A DNA stretch of 64,000 nucleotides from CAYGDP01 sp964348665. GTDB lineage: Bacteria > Verrucomicrobiota > Verrucomicrobiia > Palsa-1439 > CAYGDP01. The stretch spans positions 152,190-216,189 of the forward strand of contig CAYGDP010000004.1 of the NCBI GenBank assembly GCA_964348665.1, written 5' to 3'. Below, in pieces: positions 50,821 to 59,403 of this stretch (positions within the stretch are counted from its first letter, which is position 1; the number at the start of each line of letters is the position of its first letter). The notes beneath the pieces are model-generated. The model was not told where the DNA came from. It searched no databases and was given only the letters and a program-made list of their open reading frames with translations. A program made the translations under genes and the position numbers.

Positions 50821-51475
50821 CCAAGCCCGCCCTCACAATCAAAATCAGCGCTATCCGCATTATCCGCGGTTTATCCATTCATTTTTAGTAACCGCTGATT
50901 ACGTGGATGTCGCGGATTAAGGCAAAGAAGATATTAGGGGGGGCAATAACCAGATCAAAACGTGACGGCTCAGTCTCTCCGTACGGAGGGCCATTTTTGA
51001 AAGGGAAACCAAATCGAACAACGTTGTTCGATTTGCCGGATGGAAAAGCGGGAGCAATCCGTCAGCCGACGGACTGCACTCCAAATCAGAAACTTCCGCC
51101 CGCCTCTCCCGATGCGAGGCCTCGCCCCGCAAGGACGGGCGATCAATCAATTCTGTTTTGAGAACCGCTGATGACGCGGATGTCGCGGATTAATGCAATA
51201 ACGATAGGAAGGGGCAATAACTGGAAGAAAACGCGGTGCGGGAGGCTCCTGAAAATCTTTGTGCCTTGTTGTGTTTTTTGTGGCGAACGCCCTAGATTGA
51301 TACGCCGCGAAAGTGGGACATCGCTGTCCCAATTTGTCCTCGCTTTCACAAGAGGCTTTCGTAGACATTGGAAACGTAGCCCGCCACATGGCAGGAGATA
51401 AACTTTCAAGCATCCGTCCCCCTCCTACGCGGATTCTCTCCACCCATTTGGCGGGCTGGGTCCTGTGACGGTCAG
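50821..51475. other. Repeat-rich intergenic island with no credible gene
   Basis: 655 bp without a believable coding frame. It contains a direct repeat (AACCGCTGAT-type unit ending TGTCGCGGATTAA, at 50891-50921 and 51164-51194) whose copies are each followed by a GGGGCAATAAC segment. It also has a perfect 26-bp palindrome at 51010-51035 (half-site CAAATCGAACAAC) and a GGGACA/TGTCCC hairpin at 51315-51330 within a GAAAG...CTTTC frame. These units recall small dispersed repeats. The region lies between the TPR gene and an oppositely oriented HMA-domain gene. Confidence 0.7.
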
Positions 51476-51760
51476 CTAGTATCTAACGGTGAACCCACCC
51501 GAATTGATGCGCGCGACTACGCCGTCGAGCGTCACTTTGGTTGGGTCAAACGATACGTCCACCATCGCCACATCAGGGCCGATGACGACGACGTTTACGT
51601 TTTTTACACCGTCAAGCCCGAGCAGGTGAGCATGAATGAAGAGTGGACACTGTTCACAGAACAGTCCCTTCACTTGCAAGCTCGCCCGCAGATCGCCGGA
51701 TAGGGCGATTGAGAAACAGGCTAGCCAACCGATCACAATGGCCAGGATTACCCGTTTCAT
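51476..51760 (-). CDS. Secreted heavy-metal-associated (HMA) domain protein
   Basis: 94 residues: a Sec signal peptide (MKRVILAIVIGWLACFSIALSG) plus one ferredoxin-like HMA domain, LQVKGLFCEQCPLFIHAHLLGLDGVKNVNVVVIGPDVAMVDVSFDPTKVTLDGVVARINSGGF. The metal-binding motif is CEQC (CxxC), and the domain should bind Cu(I) or a similar soft metal in the periplasm. The start ATG at 51760 has GGAAG upstream. It is oriented opposite to the leu genes. Confidence 0.87.
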   Translation of the reverse strand: MKRVILAIVIGWLACFSIALSGDLRASLQVKGLFCEQCPLFIHAHLLGLDGVKNVNVVVIGPDVAMVDVSFDPTKVTLDGVVARINSGGFTVRY

Positions 51761-51955
51761 CTCTCTTCCTTTCTCACCCCGTTGATGAATTGACTCGCAC
51801 TTATCAAGCCTGCTTCGGTCGGAGAGCTTTACAAACCATCTATAGCGCTAGAGATTGCTCCCTCCAAAGATATTGGTGTCACCACATTTGTCAAGGCCTG
51901 TGCAGTGCTGGCCGCGCTTGTCACGAGTGGGGTTGCATGGTAACATGTCTTCAAC

Positions 51956-52528
51956 ATGAGCGATCTTATCCGTGGCAAGGTGTACGTGGTCGGTGACAAT
52001 ATTGACACCGACCAGATCATTCCGGCGCAATACTTGACTCTCGTGCCGACGATTCCCGAAGAATACGAAAAACTCGGCAGCTACGCGATGGCGGGGCTGC
52101 CCGATTCGCTTTACGCGACAAGGTTCGTTCCCGCTGGTCAAGCGAAGACGCCATACGCGATCATCATCGCGGGGCGAAACTTCGGCTGCGGAAGTTCCCG
52201 GGAGCATGCGCCGATTGCGCTGGGCGCGGCGGGGTGCAAAGCCGTCATCGCGGAGAGTTTTGCTCGAATTTACTTTCGCAACTGCGTGGCAACCGGCGAG
52301 CTGTACCCGATTGATTGTTCGGCGCGGCTCTGCGAGATGCTTGCCACCGGCGACATGGTCGAGATCGCATTGCATCAGAATCAGTTGTCCGTGATCGCGT
52401 GCCAGAAGGACGATGTGCGCGGAATGATTTTCCCGTTGAAACCGCTGGGCGAGGCCAAGCCGGTCATTGACGCGGGCGGAATTTTTGAATTTGCCAGAAA
52501 ATCGGGGATGATAAAATCATCGGTGTGA
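51956..52528 (+). CDS. leuD: 3-isopropylmalate dehydratase small subunit
   Basis: A 190-residue swivel-domain subunit. It has GKVYVVGDNIDTDQIIPAQYL, IIIAGRNFGCGSSREHAPIALGAAGCKAVIAESFARIYFRNCVATGELYPI and a C-terminal LKPLGEAKPVIDAGGIFEFARKSGM. It pairs with LeuC to complete the isomerase active site. The start ATG at 51956 is 195 bp from the HMA gene start, in a divergent region. It is separated from leuC by the Mrr module, TPR gene and repeats, although both subunits are needed in equal amounts. The TPR gene follows 7 bp later. Confidence 0.94.
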   Translation: MSDLIRGKVYVVGDNIDTDQIIPAQYLTLVPTIPEEYEKLGSYAMAGLPDSLYATRFVPAGQAKTPYAIIIAGRNFGCGSSREHAPIALGAAGCKAVIAESFARIYFRNCVATGELYPIDCSARLCEMLATGDMVEIALHQNQLSVIACQKDDVRGMIFPLKPLGEAKPVIDAGGIFEFARKSGMIKSSV

Positions 52529-52535
52529 GGACAAG

Positions 52536-53444
52536 ATGAGAGACGAAACGCTTCGGAAAATCAAAATTACAACGTTTGTTGGATTTTTGATTTTTGCATT
52601 GATCGGCGGCGCGTTGCGGGCGTTCTGGACGACTTCACCAGTGCGAGAAGCGCGGTCGCGAGTTTACACCAAGCTGGCGGTTTGGGATTGGGAGCGGGGC
52701 GAGGGACGCGAAACAGAGCCGTGGTTGCACCGAGCGTTAACTGCGTGGCCACAAAATATGGAAGCGCGCCGGAAGATCGCCGAATGGTACGGCGAACACG
52801 GTCGTCGCCGCGAGGCATTGGAAGAATGGCGGAAATTGACCCGTCAGGATCCTGATGATGTGGAGGCATGGGGAAATCTTGCACACCTTTATCACCGGGA
52901 AAAATCGTGGGAGGAAGCAAAAAAATGCTACGAGAAAGTCCTTGAATTGCCAATGACCAACGGGGTTGAGGGCTATCAAACCGCTCACGCCGGCCTGGCG
53001 CGAATTGCCCGGGAAAAGAGCGGTTGGGATACCGCCGCACGGCAAGCCCAACAGGCGATTGATCTCGGTTTGGATGAGGCAGGAACATGGGAAACACTCG
53101 GCATGGCGCAGGAGAAACTCGGGAAAATTGATGATGCCATCGCCAGCTACCGCAACACAATCAACGCCGATCCAAATTATTTGCGCGCCTACAGTTCGCT
53201 GGCCACACTCTACGCGCATCGGGGTCAATGGGATCAAGCGGAAGGAATTTACAAGCAAGCGTTGGAGATCCGTGAAAATGACCAGGCGGCGTGTCTCGGT
53301 CTCGCGCAACTATACCTGCACCGCAAGCAACCGGACGAAGCGCAGAAATATCTGGGACGTGCCTTGCGCCGCACGCCCGAAGCAGGGGGGGTAGATGCCT
53401 CGACGGATGCGAAGGTAAATCGTCCAGAAACCAGTTTGCCGTAG
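52536..53444 (+). CDS. Membrane-anchored TPR protein
   Basis: 302 residues. An N-terminal transmembrane anchor (about 9-28; ITTFVGFLIFALIGGALRAF) is followed by about six TPR units, including NLAHLYHREKSWEEAKKCYEKVLELP, TLGMAQEKLGKIDDAIASYRNTINADP and SLATLYAHRGQWDQAEGIYKQALEI. It is likely a periplasmic scaffold for protein complexes. The last residues follow a run of seven G at about 53383, so the exact C-terminus could be affected by a homopolymer error. It is co-directional with leuD (7-bp gap), with no evident metabolic link. Confidence 0.85.
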   Translation: MRDETLRKIKITTFVGFLIFALIGGALRAFWTTSPVREARSRVYTKLAVWDWERGEGRETEPWLHRALTAWPQNMEARRKIAEWYGEHGRRREALEEWRKLTRQDPDDVEAWGNLAHLYHREKSWEEAKKCYEKVLELPMTNGVEGYQTAHAGLARIAREKSGWDTAARQAQQAIDLGLDEAGTWETLGMAQEKLGKIDDAIASYRNTINADPNYLRAYSSLATLYAHRGQWDQAEGIYKQALEIRENDQAACLGLAQLYLHRKQPDEAQKYLGRALRRTPEAGGVDASTDAKVNRPETSLP

Positions 53445-53451
53445 CGAATGA

Positions 53452-54720
53452 CTACCAAGATTTTGAGGTTGCATTTGCTTTGCCGCGCGGATTGTATCCG
53501 CCCCATTGCTTTGCCAATGCCAGAAAATTTCCCATGATACGCCGCGCATTTTCCTGCTCCCCCGCCATCTCAATATGAAACTGTGCAGCATATATATAGC
53601 GGTCTTTCATCCGCAGGCATTGGGTTTGGGTTTTTGTCCCGTCGCCTGCTGTTGCAATGAGATCCCAACCTTTAGGCGGCCATTCGATTTGACCGCAATG
53701 GCTTTCGATAATCCGAAATTCCTTTGAAAGTCCGGCAAACGCGGGGTCGCTCCTTACTTGTAGAATCGAATACGGACCGCGCTCGGAAATGCACGCCGAG
53801 TAATCACCGCACGGTCGTTTGTCTGTGTGACCGATGTGCGTGTAAATCGGCAGTTTGGGATTACGTGGATCGCGGCAATGAGGACAATCCCACGACTTGT
53901 CCACTCCCGCCTCGGCAAGAATTGCCAAGCCTTGCGCGCCGCCGCACGACGCCCACATCGGTAGATTCCGCCCGCGCAAAATCTCCTGCGTGCCTCGCCA
54001 AGTTTCTCGATCCACTTCACACCAGTCTTTGAAGTTACCCGACAAAAACGCACAGAGCGGACGCGGCTCGGCAGCGAGAAATGCTTCCTTGAAATCGCCG
54101 ACCCAGATTTGTTGAGCTTCCAGAGACTCAAATCCTTTGCATGATTTCGCCAGCGAAATGAATTCCTGACCTGCGCCAGGAAGTTTGGGGTCGTGGGTAG
54201 TGTTTACCACTACGATCCATTCGGGAAATGATATTTTCACGTTGGTCTTCTCGAAGAATTGCACCCCGCGCAGGGTGGGAAACCCTCCTACCGCAGTATC
54301 CATCTGAAGTCGGAGATATTTGGCGCGCTGTCGTTTCTCGAGACGATGAATCCGGAACGTTCGAGTCTCGTCTCGTGTTCGTGTTTCGGAAATATCGTGC
54401 CAATTCTTTCCATCGAGGCTCCTTTGCCAAACATACTGCTTCGGCCCATTGCGAAAGACAAATGCATGATCGCCATGAATTTGTAGAATCGCGCCCACAT
54501 CGCGCGGTTTTGGAAACTCAACTTGCCACCACCAATCCGACTGTCCCGCCGTTCCCTTCCAGGCGTGCGTCCGTTCGTTGGAGAAATGGTGATCATCTGT
54601 CGCGCCGGCAGCCACATAATCGGTTTGAGAGCTGGATGCACTGGCGATGTGATTTTCTCCCGCCTGAGTGGTAGAGCCGATCAACGCCATGATCGATAGT
54701 AAACGTTGGAGGTGTAGCAT
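53452..54720 (-). CDS. Exported protein with discoidin (F5/8 type C) and class I glutamine-amidotransferase-like domains
   Basis: 422 residues. A signal peptide (MLHLQRLLSIMALIGSTTQAG) precedes a discoidin-like carbohydrate-binding domain (about 25-165; ASASSSQTDYVAAGATDDHHFSNERTHAWKG, WWWQVEFPKPRDVGAILQIHGD). A class I amidotransferase-like domain follows (about 170-420). The nucleophile elbow reads MWASCGGAQGLAILAEAG (Cys in G/A-x-C-x-G) and the His-Glu pair is in AAQFHIEMAGE, so the catalytic triad is intact. No synthetase domain is attached. An exported enzyme of this kind, acting on a glycan-bound or peptide amide, is an inference. It is convergent with the TPR gene. Confidence 0.82.
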   Translation of the reverse strand: MLHLQRLLSIMALIGSTTQAGENHIASASSSQTDYVAAGATDDHHFSNERTHAWKGTAGQSDWWWQVEFPKPRDVGAILQIHGDHAFVFRNGPKQYVWQRSLDGKNWHDISETRTRDETRTFRIHRLEKRQRAKYLRLQMDTAVGGFPTLRGVQFFEKTNVKISFPEWIVVVNTTHDPKLPGAGQEFISLAKSCKGFESLEAQQIWVGDFKEAFLAAEPRPLCAFLSGNFKDWCEVDRETWRGTQEILRGRNLPMWASCGGAQGLAILAEAGVDKSWDCPHCRDPRNPKLPIYTHIGHTDKRPCGDYSACISERGPYSILQVRSDPAFAGLSKEFRIIESHCGQIEWPPKGWDLIATAGDGTKTQTQCLRMKDRYIYAAQFHIEMAGEQENARRIMGNFLALAKQWGGYNPRGKANATSKSW

Positions 54721-54726
54721 AATGGC

Positions 54727-55932
54727 TTACGCAGCGGCCAAACCGCGGAGGAAGATAAGAATCACGAAGATGATACTCGAAGCGGCTGCGACTAGAAACC
54801 CGCGCTGGATATTTGTCCGTTTCGCCAAATATCCGATCAGCATGGGCATGGTCGTCCAACCGATTGATCCGAAGAAGAAAAAGAACCCGACCGCACGCCC
54901 CATCGCGGATTCGGGGACACTTTTCAGGAGAATTGCCATCATCGTCGGGAAAATCGGCCCGAACACAAGTCCTGCCACCACGATAACGGCAACGGCCGCG
55001 GCGCGGCCGCGTAGAAATACAATCGCCAGCATCAGGATAATACACGCCAGCGAAAAGAGCTGGAGCATCATTTGTTCTTTACCACCCAGACCAATGATGG
55101 AGACAATCAGACGGCTGCCCATGAAGCATAACCAGAAACAAGAGAGCGTGATGGCGGCGATTTTTTTTGATCGCTCCTCTGATTCGCCTGCGACCGTCTG
55201 GTTCACGACAATGGTCGTAGCCCATCCTGCGACTGTACTTTCAAGAGGCACGTAAAAAAGGAACGCCAGCCCGATCAGCCAGAAAAGTTTGCTCGAAAGT
55301 ATTTCTGTGAGAACATTCACGGTTGGTTCGCCGCCTACGGGAGTTGGGACGGGAGCGACGCTCGGATTCATCACCGCAAGCGCCCCCATGACAAAAGGAA
55401 CACAGGAGATTGCCGCCAGCACGAATAGACCGTTGCAATAACCGAGACGGCGAAACGCTAGCGCGAGCAAGATGGGTGTGATAAACGCGCCGAGGCCGAA
55501 GACAAAATCAAAAAAATTTGTGGCGTTGGAAAGTCGGCTGGGGTCCGTGACGGCCACTCGCATCAGGACGTTTGCCACGTTCACCGTGGCCGACCATCCC
55601 GCGCCGAGCAAGAGAACGGCGATTAGCGCGCCTCGAAAGGTTTTTGTACGCGCCAAAATAAAAATCGCGGCCGCGACAGCCACACATCCCGCTAGCCAAA
55701 CACCTTTGCGACCAAATTCGTCCGTTAGGAAACCGCACACCATAATCGTCGGGCCAACCATCATCCCGAAGCCGCTCACCAATTGCCCAACTTTACCCTC
55801 ATCGAGCTGCAATCGCTCTGCCAGCGAGAGCTTTAATCCACCCAACAGCGCATACACGATACCCATGATGGGTAACGCGATGACGAGAAATAATTGCAGA
55901 TACGTCGGCGGCCAGTCCAACGGGAAACTCAC
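54727..55932 (-). CDS. MFS transporter
   Basis: A 401-residue 12-helix permease. GGLKLSLAERLQLDEGKVGQLVSGFGMMVGPTIMVCGFLTDEFGRKGVWLAG holds the MFS loop 2-3 signature G-F-x-x-D-x-x-G-R. Helices continue through MGRAVGFFFFFGSIGWTTMPMLIGYLAKRTNIQRGFL near the end. Starts at GTG 55932, overlapping the aldo/keto reductase stop by 4 bp. It lies between the discoidin/amidotransferase-like gene and the reductase, suggesting uptake of a sugar that these process. The substrate is unknown. Confidence 0.9.
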   Translation of the reverse strand: MSFPLDWPPTYLQLFLVIALPIMGIVYALLGGLKLSLAERLQLDEGKVGQLVSGFGMMVGPTIMVCGFLTDEFGRKGVWLAGCVAVAAAIFILARTKTFRGALIAVLLLGAGWSATVNVANVLMRVAVTDPSRLSNATNFFDFVFGLGAFITPILLALAFRRLGYCNGLFVLAAISCVPFVMGALAVMNPSVAPVPTPVGGEPTVNVLTEILSSKLFWLIGLAFLFYVPLESTVAGWATTIVVNQTVAGESEERSKKIAAITLSCFWLCFMGSRLIVSIIGLGGKEQMMLQLFSLACIILMLAIVFLRGRAAAVAVIVVAGLVFGPIFPTMMAILLKSVPESAMGRAVGFFFFFGSIGWTTMPMLIGYLAKRTNIQRGFLVAAASSIIFVILIFLRGLAAA

Positions 55933-56960
55933 GTGACTCCCACAGGTTGAGGATCGTTCTTCAAGCCGAAATTGTTGGCATAAAGGTCTTGCACGCGGGC
56001 AAATTCGTCGCCGGTAAGTCGCGCTGTATCGGGGGCGGCGGCGAATTCCGTCAGTTGTTGCTCGTTATAGATGTTGGGAAGGATGGATGTGATGCTTCGC
56101 TCGTGGAGAATGAATTGAATGGCGGCCTGGGCGAGAGTGCGTCCAGTGTCCTTCGTTAGAAACTCCAGTTGCTTGATTTTCTTCAGGCCGTCATCGAGCC
56201 AGGCTTTCTTGGCGGCGTCGTCTTTGACACGGAACGAACGGTGATCGTCCTTCGAGAACGTGGTTTGCTCGGTGAAATGTCCCTCCAAAATTCCCGATGC
56301 GTGCGGCACGCGGGTGAAAACAGAGCAATCATGCTCTCGCGCGACAGGGAAGATTTTTTCGCCGAGCATTTGTTCGAGCAAATTGTAGATGATCTGCGGA
56401 TGTGCGCCGCGTTCGCGGATAGCGACGATGGCTTCCTCGCTCTGGCGCTCGGCGATTGCCGGCCCGAGCGCAACGCCGAAGGCACGGACCTTGCCCTTGG
56501 AGCGCAGTTCTTCCAATGTATTCCAGATCTCGTCGTTGCGAATCGCGTCCACCCGCGGGTTGTGTAGCTGATAGAAATCAATGCGGTCGGTTTTGAGCCG
56601 TTTCAGGCTTTCCTCGCAGGCTTTCCGGATGAAATCGGGCGACCAATTGTGCGGACGCTCGCGCTGCCCGGGTTGCAGTCCCGGATGTGAATAAAAATCG
56701 TATCCAAACTTCGTTGCAATCGTGATTTGGTCGCGCTTGCCAGCGAACGCTTGGGCGAGGAGTTGTTCGCTTTTTCCATCGCCATAAACGTCTGCAGCGT
56801 CGTAGAACGTGACACCGAGATCGAGCGCTTGGCGGAGCAATCGGACGCCGGTATCGAAATCATCGGCTTTCACGCCCCACATGGTCGTGCCAACCGTCCA
56901 AACGCCGAACCCGACTTCGGAAACCTGGATGTTCGTATTGCCTATCGTGCGGTATTTCAT
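55929..56960 (-). CDS. Aldo/keto reductase
   Basis: 343 residues from ATG 56960. The (beta/alpha)8 NADPH-dependent fold has YRTIGNTNIQVSEVGFGVW, the catalytic Asp/Tyr region VTFYDAADVYGDGKSEQLLAQAF, IATKFGYDFYSH (Lys) and IDFYQLHNPRVDAI (His), with the C-terminal AIQFILHERSITSILPNIYNEQQL. It resembles the YajO/PhlJ-like AKR group that reduces aldehydes or sugar ketones. The C-terminal NADPH phosphate site region is present. It is first in an operon with the MFS transporter. Confidence 0.92.
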   Translation of the reverse strand: MKYRTIGNTNIQVSEVGFGVWTVGTTMWGVKADDFDTGVRLLRQALDLGVTFYDAADVYGDGKSEQLLAQAFAGKRDQITIATKFGYDFYSHPGLQPGQRERPHNWSPDFIRKACEESLKRLKTDRIDFYQLHNPRVDAIRNDEIWNTLEELRSKGKVRAFGVALGPAIAERQSEEAIVAIRERGAHPQIIYNLLEQMLGEKIFPVAREHDCSVFTRVPHASGILEGHFTEQTTFSKDDHRSFRVKDDAAKKAWLDDGLKKIKQLEFLTKDTGRTLAQAAIQFILHERSITSILPNIYNEQQLTEFAAAPDTARLTGDEFARVQDLYANNFGLKNDPQPVGVT

Positions 56961-56993
56961 AGTATTCAAGACTACTTCAGTACCGATAAAACG

Positions 56994-57821
56994 TCAACGC
57001 TGCGGTGCATCGGGCAGCGTGATTCCAAAGCGAGAGGCGAGCTTACTGATGAAGGAGTGATGCTTGGGAGGAGCGGCGTTGCGCCACTTCAGCAGATAAT
57101 CGTGGAACGACATTTTTTTTTCGGCGGGGATCGCATTAAGCCATCGGACGGATTCCCACCGCGACGGGTCACGCTCGAATTCGCCCAACAACACGATAGC
57201 CATCGCGCCGTTGAGCGCGCGGTTGGACGAACTTTTCTCCATGTCCTCGCGGTGTTTCTCATAGAAACTGGCAAGTTTTTTGTCGGAGATTTTCTCGCGT
57301 CCTTTGATGATGTCGTCGGCATACGATCGAAGTGATTTGCCGTAAGATTTCCAGTGGGGGTAGGGCGGTCGTTTCTGCCAGGTTTTAGCCATCGCGCGAA
57401 GCGTGTAGAGCGCGGCGGTTTCGCAGAGAGTTTCTTCGAACCATTTATTGGTTGGATCGTCGTCCCGATACCCACAGAGGATATGACAGAACTCATGACT
57501 GAATTGGTACGTATACTGCGACCAAAATTTATCTTGCGTAGCGAGAGTCATGACAATCTCGCTCTTTCGATTGCGTTTGAAGGCGACCATCGGCTCGTTT
57601 CCGCGCATCACAACGAATGCCTCGATTGTGCAGTCGGGAAAATGCTTCCACAACTCTCCCACAGCGGAATCGAGCAAGGCGCGAATGTCCGGCTCCTTTG
57701 CGTTACCAAACCCGCTGGCGTCAATGCGATAAGCCGGGACGTCGTCCGCAAAACTAGCAAGAGCGAAAAGCAGAAGAACAACGAAGAACGCGAACGGATG
57801 CGATGGGTTTTTCCAATTCAT
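56994..57821 (-). CDS. Secreted putative zinc metallopeptidase (HExxH)
   Basis: 275 residues from ATG 57821. A signal peptide (MNWKNPSHPFAFFVVLLLFALASFA) precedes a domain with YQFSHEFCHILCGYRDDDPTNKWFEETLCETAALYTL. HEFCH supplies the two zinc His and catalytic Glu, and the Glu of WFEETLCE (about 20 residues on) is a plausible third ligand, as in gluzincins. The C-terminal part is helical. No exact family recognised. It is last in the fabI-bamD-lptE operon (35-bp gap), so periplasmic or outer-membrane quality control is conceivable but unproven. Confidence 0.72.
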   Translation of the reverse strand: MNWKNPSHPFAFFVVLLLFALASFADDVPAYRIDASGFGNAKEPDIRALLDSAVGELWKHFPDCTIEAFVVMRGNEPMVAFKRNRKSEIVMTLATQDKFWSQYTYQFSHEFCHILCGYRDDDPTNKWFEETLCETAALYTLRAMAKTWQKRPPYPHWKSYGKSLRSYADDIIKGREKISDKKLASFYEKHREDMEKSSSNRALNGAMAIVLLGEFERDPSRWESVRWLNAIPAEKKMSFHDYLLKWRNAAPPKHHSFISKLASRFGITLPDAPQR

Positions 57822-57856
57822 AAAAATTCGCAGACGAGTCGCCTGCTCCACTTCGA

Positions 57857-58381
57857 TTACCATCCTTCGACGACTTGCTCGACGATGTTCTTGGCGAGGT
57901 CGTCGGCAGCGGCAGGGAACGCCTGGCGCTCGGCAGCCACCTGGTCTTCACCCAACTCGCTCCGGGTCGAGTATGTGGTTTCGCCTTCGATCCGTTTGCG
58001 TTTGACGATGATATTGCCGCCGCGGTCGCGGACGGTGATTTGCGCTGCGACCGTGAGGCGAAACTCGCGGGTGACGATTAGGTCGCGGCGTTGAAATCGA
58101 AGCGGGCGCCGTTCCCAAGCAATGATTTCTCCTTCCAAAACCGCTTCCGCCGTATCTGCGGTCGCGATGCGGACCGAGCCGTCAATTTGGAACTGGCGGA
58201 TGACCGCGTTGCTGACTTGTTCTTCGACGCGCGCGACGAAAGCCTTGTTTTTGAAAACCGGGACATGAATGGAATGGAGGCCATACGTGTTTACCGAGCC
58301 GACGCGGTACGCGCACCCGGTCAGCGTGAGAAAAGCGACAAGAGACAGGGGAAGGAAGAAAGGACGGATCGAGCGGTTCAT
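57857..58381 (-). CDS. lptE: LptE-like outer-membrane lipoprotein
   Basis: A 174-residue lipoprotein: the signal ends in a lipobox (VAFLTLTGC) with acylated Cys at about residue 23. The mature part has AYRVGSVNTYGLHSIHVPVFKNKAFVARVEEQVSNAVIRQFQIDGSVRIA, TADTAEAVLEGEIIAWERRPLRF and QVAAERQAFPAAADDLAKNIVEQVVEGW. This is the LptE/RlpB fold of the LPS-insertion complex, though the homology is remote. The start overlaps the bamD stop (ATGA). It implies an LPS-type outer membrane. Confidence 0.82.
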   Translation of the reverse strand: MNRSIRPFFLPLSLVAFLTLTGCAYRVGSVNTYGLHSIHVPVFKNKAFVARVEEQVSNAVIRQFQIDGSVRIATADTAEAVLEGEIIAWERRPLRFQRRDLIVTREFRLTVAAQITVRDRGGNIIVKRKRIEGETTYSTRSELGEDQVAAERQAFPAAADDLAKNIVEQVVEGW

Positions 58382-59403
58382 TTTTTCTTCTCATCCTTCG
58401 GCTCGGTTTTTTTCGTTTCCTTCGGTTTCGCCGCTGGAGTTCCCGCCAGTTGCCGCTTGATTTGTTCGAGTCGCGGTTTTGCTTTTTGCGCGTAGCTGGA
58501 TGTTGGAAATTTTCCGATGAGATCGTTGTAGTAGATCAGCGCGGCGGTCGGGTCGCCCAACGTGCGGTCATAGTATTGCGCGACCTTCCACAGACCGGCC
58601 GCCTGCTCGGTTTGCAATCGTGTGATGGTTGCTTCGACTTCCTTGATTTTCTCGTGCTTGGGATACCGCGAGAGAAAATCCTGATAGGCGAGCGCGGCCC
58701 GTTGCGCGGCGGACTGGTCGTAGTCGGCTCGGCTGGATTGTTTGTAATAGGAATTGCCGATGTGATAATAGGCCTCCGCTACAAACGGGCTTTTGGAATA
58801 ATTATCAATGACCTTTTGATAGGCCAGGACGGCTTCCTCATACAGTTTACCCTTGTCCTTGGCTTCACCAATCTTTAGTTGCGCCATTGGCGCGACTTCG
58901 CTGTAGGGGCCGTTCTTGATCACCTGCTCATAAAGTTCCACTGCTTTGTCCATCGACGGAACGGTTTTGATGCGCCAGACCTTGACGCGTTCGCCGGCGA
59001 GGAAACGATTGGCGATCTCATACTGGTGCTTGAGGATTTCGCCGAAGCGTTCGTCGTTCGGATTTTTTTCGATGAGTTTCTGGTAACTGACGAACGCCTT
59101 GTCGAACAATCCGAGTTGCTCGAGCATTCGCGCTTCGCCAAATCGCGCCTGGGGAGAGTAGGGGGATTGCGGCCAGAGCCGGATCGTGACACGGTAATTA
59201 TTCAGCGCGTTTTCCCAGTCTTTTTTCTCCTCACATTTTTTGCCGGCCTCGATTTGATCCTGCGGCGTGTCCAGGATCGGCACTTTTCCCTCGGTTTGCC
59301 AGCCGGTATCCGGGTTCCAGACGATTGGGGCAGGGGAGGTCTGCGGCAACATGAACACCGCCAAGAACGCGATGAGGATAGGAAAAATGGTTCGGTTTTT
59401 CAT
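58378..59403 (-). CDS. bamD: BamD-like outer-membrane assembly TPR protein lacking a lipobox
   Basis: 341 residues with a signal-like N-terminus (MKNRTIFPILIAFLAVFMLPQTSPAP) but no Cys after it, unlike the lipoprotein BamD. Several TPR units follow: LNNYRVTIRLWPQSPYSPQARFGEARMLEQLGLFDKAFVSYQKLIEKNP, AVLAYQKVIDNYSKSPFVAEAYYHIGNSYY, and AALAYQDFLSRYPKHEKIKEVEATITRLQTEQA with ALIYYNDLIGKFPTSSYAQKAKPRLEQI, which is the BamD/YfiO pattern. A Lys-rich tail ends the protein. It sits between fabI (adjacent, no gap) and lptE (ATGA overlap). Confidence 0.8.
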   Translation of the reverse strand: MKNRTIFPILIAFLAVFMLPQTSPAPIVWNPDTGWQTEGKVPILDTPQDQIEAGKKCEEKKDWENALNNYRVTIRLWPQSPYSPQARFGEARMLEQLGLFDKAFVSYQKLIEKNPNDERFGEILKHQYEIANRFLAGERVKVWRIKTVPSMDKAVELYEQVIKNGPYSEVAPMAQLKIGEAKDKGKLYEEAVLAYQKVIDNYSKSPFVAEAYYHIGNSYYKQSSRADYDQSAAQRAALAYQDFLSRYPKHEKIKEVEATITRLQTEQAAGLWKVAQYYDRTLGDPTAALIYYNDLIGKFPTSSYAQKAKPRLEQIKRQLAGTPAAKPKETKKTEPKDEKKK

